Below are positions 57,621-64,000 of a stretch of 64,000 nt of DNA, piece after piece. The stretch is from Prolixibacteraceae bacterium (GTDB lineage: Bacteria; Bacteroidota; Bacteroidia; Bacteroidales; Prolixibacteraceae). The stretch is from positions 1,550,001-1,614,000 of the forward strand of contig CP081303.1 of NCBI GenBank assembly GCA_019720755.1, given 5' to 3'. The notes beneath the pieces were generated by a model, which was not told the origin of the DNA, made no database searches, and saw only the letters and a program-made list of their open reading frames with translations. The translations under genes and the position numbers were made by a program. Positions within the stretch are counted from its first letter, which is position 1. Each line of letters opens with the position of its first letter.

Positions 57621-57679
57621 AAAAGATCCTCTAAAGCATTTTTCGCAACCATGCGAAATCATGTTTTGGAGGATCTTTT
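57621..57679 (+). terminator. Long hairpin terminator after Sel1 gene
   Basis: AAAAGATCCTC pairs with GAGGATCTTTT and the pairing continues inward through most of the 59 nt with few mismatches (AAAGCAT with ATGTTTT, TTTCGC with GCGAAA). Confidence 0.85.
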
Positions 57680-57929
57680 ATGTTTTGAAAAGTGGTGACT
57701 TGCTCTCTAAATTATCTTAAAGGATCTCTTCATGAGGATCAGAAATGTTCAATATGTGGATAATACCCTTCTGTTTCTCTCTTTGACTCATCCACTCTAT
57801 CCCTATATTTTACTATCTTTAAAGTCATAAAGGTATCTCACATAAATACTTTAAAACCACCAATCATGATCTTTTAACCATGAATTTTCTGTAAAAACAA
57901 CACTTTTTCTAAAAGGGTTTCCTCGTTAC

Positions 57930-57987
57930 TTCCTTTACCCTTTGGTTACCCTTCCTTTACCCTTTGGTTACTCTAAGGGTAACCAAA
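57930..57987. repeat. Direct and inverted GGTTAC repeats
   Basis: A 20-bp unit ending CCCTTTGGTTAC occurs twice, at 57930-57949 and 57952-57971. It is followed at 57977-57987 by GGGTAACCAAA, the exact complement of TTTGGTTACCC in the first copy, so an 11-bp stem can form. Another GTAACC follows at 57990. Confidence 0.8.
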
Positions 57988-58877
57988 CCGTAACCAATCC
58001 CTATCTAAACCCTATCCAATCTCACTGTTTGTTTCATCGTTATCAAAAACAAATTGTAAATAGCAACGAGAGTAGGATTAAGACTATTCACAATCTTTTT
58101 GTTCGTTTTATTGTAGTTTGTGTGTTCGTTGTACTTGTTGCATACTTTCTTCTATTTCGCTTTCGAAAACTAGCCTTTACCTTAGTGGTATGTTTAACAT
58201 TGAAAATGGCTTTTAATGAGTATACCCATCGAAGAGGTATCAGTTTCCACTCCGTAGCCACGTCTTATGTGGGATTGGTAGAACGTAGTTTTGAGGAAAA
58301 TGATCATTTTGTAAAAGATCTTAATGATGAACTTGTTTTAAATATTGAGTCTGATGTACTTAGTTCAATGGATTATGATAAGTCTAAAGTAAAACAGTAT
58401 GCGAATGAAATCAGTACTAAGTATTTTATAGAGAACAATGATTCGCTATTTAAAGAATATGGACACATTGTTCGCTATTTGTCTGTTTTCAAGTGTATTA
58501 ATAGTTCATGGAAATATGTTTCTGACCCTGAGGAGGAAGAGTTCTTTGCCAAAGCATCCCAATCGATGATAACGCTAGCTGGGGATTGTGACGACCACAC
58601 CATTTTGATGTGCTCTTGTATCAAAGCCATAGGGGGAAAAACTCGTGCTGTTCTTATCAAGGGACACATATTCCCAGTGGTAAGGGTTGCAAACGATAAG
58701 TATGAGTTCGAAAGGCATATCAAGCCTGTATTAATAGAGCTCTTTGGTAATAGTCCAGACGAAGACTATGGGGTGATTGAGAATAATGATGGTTTATGGT
58801 TAAACTTTGACTATACAAAAAAAACACCAGGTGGACCTTTCCTTAGTGAAGAAGTGATTAAGGTGATTAAAATCTAG
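57942..58877 (+). CDS. Transglutaminase-like membrane protein (start uncertain)
   Basis: The C-terminal half is a transglutaminase-like (papain-fold) domain: GDCDDHTILMCSCIKAIGGKTRAVLI with Cys near residue 216 of the frame as nucleophile, His in KGHIFPVVRV near 242, and an Asp in WLNFDYT. A preceding pair of hydrophobic segments (FIVVCVFVVLVAYFLLF and KLAFTLVVCLTLK) anchors it in the membrane. The frame is open from a TTG at 57942, but the first 45 codons lie over the GGTTAC repeats and a piece of CRISPR repeat and look non-native; no ATG precedes the membrane segment. The real start may be lost or be a non-ATG codon near 58085-58120. Such domains cleave peptides or amides; the substrate is unknown. 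Confidence 0.7.
   Translation: MVTLPLPFGYSKGNQTVTNPYLNPIQSHCLFHRYQKQIVNSNESRIKTIHNLFVRFIVVCVFVVLVAYFLLFRFRKLAFTLVVCLTLKMAFNEYTHRRGISFHSVATSYVGLVERSFEENDHFVKDLNDELVLNIESDVLSSMDYDKSKVKQYANEISTKYFIENNDSLFKEYGHIVRYLSVFKCINSSWKYVSDPEEEEFFAKASQSMITLAGDCDDHTILMCSCIKAIGGKTRAVLIKGHIFPVVRVANDKYEFERHIKPVLIELFGNSPDEDYGVIENNDGLWLNFDYTKKTPGGPFLSEEVIKVIKI
58068..58084 (+). repeat. Solitary 17-nt CRISPR repeat fragment
   Basis: GAGAGTAGGATTAAGAC is identical to the last 17 nt of the 37-nt repeat of the array that starts 1.5 kb downstream, in the same orientation. The preceding 20 nt do not match the rest of the repeat. Confidence 0.85.
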
Positions 58878-59399
58878 ATTGTTGTGCCATTTGATTATGT
58901 TTTTGCGGATTGGAGGAGTATTTCTCCAATCTTACTGTTATCCCTCTTTTAGGGGGAGTATAATTTCCAATTAGAGTGGCTTAGATTGGATGAGATAGTA
59001 GACAGTATACAGGGGGATAAAATCAGAGAGGAGCAAACGGATGAGAATATTTTCACCTCTCCTTATCCTCTGTCTCTCTATGTTTCCCTTATTATGAAAT
59101 CCCTATAGTTTCATAACGAAGTGGTGCAAAAGAATTTCATTAATATGCTCTAGTGAAACCTATTGCCCGATGTTTCATATGAATAGTTTTATGGCGATAC
59201 GGGATTTTATGGAAATGTAGACAATGAGAGCTTTGTGAATTTGGAGGCCCGATCTTTTTTGATTGGAAGATGTGTGGTCTTGCTAAGATTCTGAGATGCA
59301 TTATTGAACTTCGGGTCTTTGTGGTTAACTTGAAGATCGAATTTTATGATATGTTACTTGAATTATACACAATTTTGTATATATTTGAATCTATGATAG
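58878..59399. other. Intergenic region between transglutaminase-like gene and CRISPR leader
   Basis: No supported gene or hairpin. The sequence is AT-rich with mild G/A-rich patches; nothing resembling cas genes is present. Confidence 0.4.
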
Positions 59400-59579
59400 A
59401 GTGTTTTGAATAGCTGTGTGTTGAATTATAATATACTGCTAAATAACATCTTTTTAATGTTGAATTATTTATTACTTTTGTGCGCTCTAAGAAGAGTGTT
59501 AAATATTGTAAAAAAACGGCCGTTTTTGATGCTTTGCTTGAAAAATAGTCCTGATAATCAGTATTTTAATTTTCTATCT
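59400..59579 (+). promoter_or_regulatory. CRISPR leader with promoter-like box
   Basis: This AT-rich stretch directly precedes the first repeat. It contains TACTTTTG at 59473-59480, fitting the TAnnTTTG -7 consensus, and a perfect 16-bp palindrome AAAAACGGCCGTTTTT at 59512-59527. The opposite end of the array carries the decayed repeat, which places the leader here and transcription on the plus strand. Confidence 0.65.
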
Positions 59580-61171
59580 GTCAGAGAGTATGTTCCAGTG
59601 AGAGTAGGATTAAGACTCCCCACCTTTCTCCTTGAGGTCTTCTAACAATCGTCAGAGAGTATGTTCCAGTGAGAGTAGGATTAAGACTTTAATGCAGCTG
59701 CTGCTGCTTTTAACTCTGCAGTCAGAGAGTATGTTCCAGTGAGAGTAGGATTAAGACCATCCTAACAGGTGGAGCGTCTCTGGAGCACCGTGTCAGAGAG
59801 TATGTTCCAGTGAGAGTAGGATTAAGACTCTTGCAGGAACTCGTCCTGTAAATGTTCTGCCAGTCAGAGAGTATGTTCCAGTGAGAGTAGGATTAAGACC
59901 CGCACATCGCAGGGACCAATGTCTGGATACGCGTCAGAGAGTATGTTCCAGTGAGAGTAGGATTAAGACAGAAGGTGGATGCTTTCTGGAGCACCGTCCA
60001 TACCCGTCAGAGAGTATGTTCCAGTGAGAGTAGGATTAAGACCCGTCTGAGATCTCTACTGCTTCTGCCGTCAGTGTCAGAGAGTATGTTCCAGTGAGAG
60101 TAGGATTAAGACACTCTACATTGTAGAATGATTTTGCAGGATCGTCAGAGAGTATGTTCCAGTGAGAGTAGGATTAAGACTTTTAAGGCAGCTGCTGCCG
60201 ATTTCAATCCTTCGTCAGAGAGTATGTTCCAGTGAGAGTAGGATTAAGACGATTCTGAAGATAGATAAGCTTATCACATACACTGTCAGAGAGTATGTTC
60301 CAGTGAGAGTAGGATTAAGACTACGTACGGTCATGCCTCCAACGTATCTCTACGGTCAGAGAGTATGTTCCAGTGAGAGTAGGATTAAGACACAGTTAGT
60401 GTGTCCAATGATTGTAGACTAATAGTCAGAGAGTATGTTCCAGTGAGAGTAGGATTAAGACATTTCCCATACTCCACTTGGAGCATAGGATTTGTCAGAG
60501 AGTATGTTCCAGTGAGAGTAGGATTAAGACCATCCTCAGATACTCTGTCTGAATGACTGAATACCAGTCAGAGAGTATGTTCCAGTGAGAGTAGGATTAA
60601 GACACGAACCCTTTTGTATTATAGTATTTGATACCAGGTCAGAGAGTATGTTCCAGTGAGAGTAGGATTAAGACAAGATCTCTAACGCCGATTGTTGTTT
60701 TGCTGTTGTCAGAGAGTATGTTCCAGTGAGAGTAGGATTAAGACGTACGACAGGTCTACGTCCTTAAAGAGGACAAGTGTCAGAGAGTATGTTCCAGTGA
60801 GAGTAGGATTAAGACCCCAAGTCTCGCCAGTTAAGGCGTTTCGAAGAGATGGTCAGAGAGTATGTTCCAGTGAGAGTAGGATTAAGACAACTTCATGTAA
60901 TTTTTCCCCTCAACTTCAAAACTGTCAGAGAGTATGTTCCAGTGAGAGTAGGATTAAGACAGCTCTTGCTTGATCTTTGGGGTTAGTATTTTGGTGGTCA
61001 GAGAGTATGTTCCAGTGAGAGTAGGATTAAGACGGAATCGAACCTGCTATCCATCTTCCCCGATTGTCAGAGAGTATGTTCCAGTGAGAGTAGGATTAAG
61101 ACGGAATCGAACCTGCTATCCATCTTCCCTGATTGTCAGAGAGTATGTTCCAGTGAGAGTGGGATTATGGT
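59580..61171 (+). CRISPR. CRISPR array, 23 repeats of 37 nt, 22 spacers
   Basis: The 37-nt repeat starts GTCAGAGAGTATG and ends GGATTAAGAC. Repeats begin at 59580, 59651, 59721, 59792, 59863, 59933, 60006, 60076, 60144, 60214, 60285, 60355, 60425, 60494, 60567, 60638, 60708, 60779, 60852, 60924, 60997, 61066 and 61135. All but the last are identical as far as I can read; the last has a G change and a divergent end, marking the leader-distal side. Spacers are 31-36 nt. The last two spacers differ by one base. The terminal ATTAAGAC resembles the 8-nt crRNA handle of type I and III systems, but no cas gene is in the window, so the type is open. Confidence 0.99.
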
Positions 61172-61680
61172 GTAAGTGGTCACTGTGCTTCGACAAGCTC
61201 AGCAACCTAAATGTAGAAGTACTTCAAGGTTGCATGATACTTCGTGCAATATTCACTGTATCTATTTAGTTGAAAAAGCGAACGGAAGCAGGAGCTTCCT
61301 AACTCCCAGGTGTTGAAGCATCAATTGTTGAAGCATCAATTTATTGCGTTATTTCGTATTAAAAAAAAATGTGTGGATCTGTGGTGAATCCATAATCTGT
61401 GATTATTTGCAGATATTTCTTCTGTGTTATACTCCTCTTCAAAATAACATCTGTGAATATTGTTGTCGCACTTAGACAAGGCAGTGCTGTTGTTTCTACG
61501 GTTGTGGCAGATGGGATGAATTCGTCTTGATGGAAAAAATCTGTGTGGATCTGTTCCATCTGTTGGATCTGTGATGAATCCATATACCCCCCCCAGATGT
61601 TGAAGCATTGATTGGTGGATGTGTCATTTAATAGACGTTGCAATTTGTGGTGATAGATAGTTGCGACAATTGGTTGTATG

Positions 61681-61821
61681 GTAGCTGCAAACCCATGTGT
61701 TTGCCATGATGTTTCAATTATGTTATTACCATATTTTATTTCGTTGTATTTGATTGCATCTTTTTTGTTGCATGTAATGAAACTGTCCCAACAAGGGCAA
61801 AATCCATGGGTTTGCAGCTAC
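61681..61821. repeat. 17-bp inverted repeat inside satellite unit 1
   Basis: GTAGCTGCAAACCCATG at 61681-61697 is matched by its exact complement at 61805-61821. The same pair recurs in the other units with at most one change (62461, 63148 region and 63829 region). It encloses about 107 bp. Confidence 0.85.
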
Positions 61822-61995
61822 AATGACGTTATTTGCATGGTTCTGATATGATCATGATAAGTGGTCACTGTGCTTCGACAAGCTCAGTAACCTAAATGTA
61901 GAAGTACTTCAAGGTTGCATGATACTTCGTGCAATATTCACCGTATCTATTTAGTTGAAAAAGCGAACGGAAGCAGGAGCTTCCTAACTCCCAGG

Positions 61996-62115
61996 TGTTG
62001 AAGCATCAATTGTTGAAGCATCAATTGTTGAAGCATCAATTGTTGAAGCATCAATTGTTGAAGCATCAATTGTTGAAGCATCAATTGTTGAAGCATCAAT
62101 TGTTGAAGCATCAAT
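61996..62115. repeat. 15-bp minisatellite, eight copies
   Basis: GTTGAAGCATCAATT is repeated eight times in satellite unit 2. The same site has two copies in unit 1 (near 61314), two in unit 3 (near 62776) and one in unit 4 (near 63461). The copy number explains most of the length difference between units. Confidence 0.95.
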
Positions 62116-64000
62116 TTATTGCGTTGTTTCGTATTAAAAAAAATGTGTGGATCTGTGGTGAATCCATAATCTGTGATTATTTGCAGCTATTTCTTCTGTG
62201 TTATACTCCTCTTCAAAATAACATCTGTGAATATTGTTGTCGCACCTAGACAAGGCAGTGCTGTTGTCTCTACGGTTGTGGCAGATGGGATGAATTCGTA
62301 ATTGGTCTTGATGGAAAAAATCTGTGTGGATCTGTTCCATCTGTTGGATCTGTGATGAATCCATATACCCCCCCAGATGTTGAAGCATTGATTGGTGGAT
62401 GTGTCATTTAATAGACGTTGCAATTAGTGGTGATAGATAGTTGCGACAATTGGTTGTATGGTAGCTGCAAACCCATGTGTTTGCCATGATGTTTCAATTA
62501 TGTTATTACCATATTTTATTTCGTTGTATTTGATTGCATCTTTTTTGTTGCATGTAATGAAACTGTCCCAACAAGGGCAAAATCCATGTGTTTGCAGCTA
62601 CAATGACGTTATTTGCATGGTTCTGATATGATCATGATAAGTGGTCACTGTGCTTCGACAAGCTCAGCAACCTAAATGTAGAAGTACTTCAAGGTTGCAT
62701 GATACTTCGTGCAATATTCACTGTATCTATTTAGTTGAAAAAGCGAACGGAAGCAGGAGCTTCCTAACTCCCAGGTGTTGAAGCATCAATTGTTGAAGCA
62801 TCAATTTATTGCGTTATTTCGTATTAAAAAAAAATGTGTGGATCTGTGGTGAATCCATAATCTGTGATTATTTGCAGATATTTCTTCTGTGTTATACTCC
62901 TCTTCAAAATAACATCTGTGAATATTGTTGTCGCACTTAGACAAGGCAGTGCTGTTGTTTCTACGGTTGTGGCAGATGGGATGAATTCGTCTTGATGGAA
63001 AAAATCTGTGTGGATCTGTTCCATCTGTTGGATCTGTGATGAATCCATATACCCCCCCCAGATGTTGAAGCATTGATTGGTGGATGTGTCATTTAATAGA
63101 CGTTGCAATTTGTGGTGATAGATAGTTGCGACAATTGGTTGTATGGTAGCTGCAAACCCATGTGTTTGCCATGATGTTTCAATTATGTTATTACCATATT
63201 TTATTTCGTTGTATTTGATTGCATCTTTTTTGTTGCATGTAATGAAACTGTCCCAACAAGGGCAAAACCCATGGGTTTGCAGCTACAATGACGTTATTTG
63301 CATGGTTCTGATATGATCATGATAAGTGGTCACTGTGCTTCGACAAGCTCAGTAACCTAAATGTAGAAGTACTTCAAGGTTGCATGATACTTCGTGCAAT
63401 ATTCACCGTATCTATTTAGTTGAAAAAGCGAACGGAAGCAGGAGCTTCCTAACTCCCAGGTGTTGAAGCATCAATTTATTGCGTTGTTTCGTATTAAAAA
63501 AAATGTGTGGATCTGTGGTGAATCCATAATCTGTGATTATTTGCAGCTATTTCTTCTGTGTTATACTCCTCTTCAAAATAACATCTGTGAATATTGTTGT
63601 CGCACCTAGACAAGGCAGTGCTGTTGTCTCTACGGTTGTGGCAGATGGGATGAATTCGTAATTGGTCTTGATGGAAAAAATCTGTGTGGATCTGTTCCAT
63701 CTGTTGGATCTGTGATGAATCCATATACCCCCCCCAGATGTTGAAGCATTGATTGGTGGATGTGTCATTTAATAGACGTTGCAATTAGTGGTGATAGATA
63801 GTTGCGACAATTGGTTGTATGGTAGCTGCAAACCCATGTGTTTGCCATGATGTTTCAATTATGTTATTACCATATTTTATTTCGTTGTATTTGATTGCAT
63901 CTTTTTTGTTGCATGTAATGAAACTGTCCCAACAAGGGCAAAACCCATGGGTCTGCAGCTACAATGACGTTATTTGCATGGTTCTGATATGATCATGATA

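Larger units (their letters stand above)
61173..63998. repeat. Large satellite: four tandem units in A-B-A-B order
   Basis: Units begin with TAAGTGGTCACTGTGCTTCG at 61173, 61858, 62638 and 63323, and a fifth starts at 63999 at the window edge. Lengths are 685, 780, 685 and 676 bp. Units 1 and 3 share variants absent from units 2 and 4 (for example a 7-bp deletion next to GAATTCGT, and CTTAGAC against CCTAGAC), so a two-unit block has been duplicated. Each contains a dispersed-repeat-like piece TTCGACAAGCTCAG, a hairpin-forming inverted repeat and a C-run of 7-8. Minus-strand frames of up to 96 codons occur but shift between units, so coding is unlikely. Confidence 0.95.

Noticed and set aside
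60162-60973. Frames of 86-93 codons with repeated SSESRIKT or REYVPVRVGLR
   Set aside because: They are translations of the CRISPR repeats and spacers, not genes.
59580-61171. Type II (Cas9) or Cas13b array
   Set aside because: Repeat length and ends do not fit the long type II-C repeats or Cas13b repeats typical of Bacteroidota, and no tracrRNA-like antirepeat was seen; the solo 17-nt match is in the same, not the opposite, orientation.
61995-62249. Plus-strand frame with repeated LLKHQ
   Set aside because: It is the translation of the 15-bp minisatellite.
61336-63784. Repeated minus-strand frames of 73-96 codons in the satellite
   Set aside because: The frame is shifted between units by a 7-bp indel and C-run length; changes do not respect codons.
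1-64000. tRNA or rRNA genes
   Set aside because: I found no complete cloverleaf or rRNA signature; the only tRNA-like piece is inside two CRISPR spacers.

Overview
This AT-rich window looks like the chromosome of a Bacteroidota species. It carries a SusC/SusD pair, several TAnnTTTG promoter elements, FGly-type sulfatases and alpha-L-fucosidases, and a fragment that resembles a type IX secretion tail. The enzyme set (two intact S1 sulfatases, two GH29 fucosidases, a GH141-like beta-helix protein, a GH20 hexosaminidase) suggests a marine or algal-polysaccharide-degrading member, perhaps Marinilabiliales-like. The genus cannot be fixed from the sequence alone.

Layout. 0-5 kb: dnaX with a 10-A slippage site, a split lysO-type exporter, and a fused acyl-ligase/ACP/acyltransferase. 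5.5-10.8 kb: one large secreted propeller/barrel gene cut in two by an intact IS66 element with a perfect 8-bp target duplication. 10.9-26.5 kb: a sulfatase, argS, a GH29 fucosidase with a PA14 domain, an EamA transporter, guaC, dcp, truA, an SF1 helicase and a GH20 hexosaminidase behind two palindromic operator-like sites. 26.5-27.1 kb: about five tandem ~110-nt units that look like structured RNA, closed by a strong terminator. 27.2-30.35 kb: nested insertion-sequence debris (IS66, ISL3, a second IS66-type fragment). 30.9-42.6 kb: a polysaccharide-utilisation locus that best fits a sulfated, fucose-rich glycan. 42.7-45.1 kb: an outer-membrane barrel and pepD. 45.1-45.65 kb: an internally deleted group II intron.

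46-59 kb is accessory DNA with little recognisable metabolism: secreted and membrane proteins of unknown role, a ten-repeat DnaJ-type zinc-finger membrane protein, a WYL regulator, a tightly coupled pair (membrane PLD-type nuclease with coiled coils plus a VWA-like lipoprotein), a Sel1-repeat protein, and a transglutaminase-like protein whose 5' end carries 17 nt of CRISPR repeat. 59.58-61.17 kb is a CRISPR array of 23 repeats with its leader on the left; no cas genes are visible. 61.17 kb to the window edge is a large satellite of ~680-780-bp units in an A-B-A-B order, containing a variable 15-bp minisatellite.

The fucose/sulfate enzymes probably act together: SusC/SusD import glycan, sulfatases remove sulfate, and fucosidases trim the chain. 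The strongest candidates for something undescribed are the PLD/VWA pair (52.9-56.0 kb), the tandem RNA-like array (26.6-27.1 kb), and the satellite abutting the CRISPR array. Several spacers also carry readable coding or tRNA-like content.
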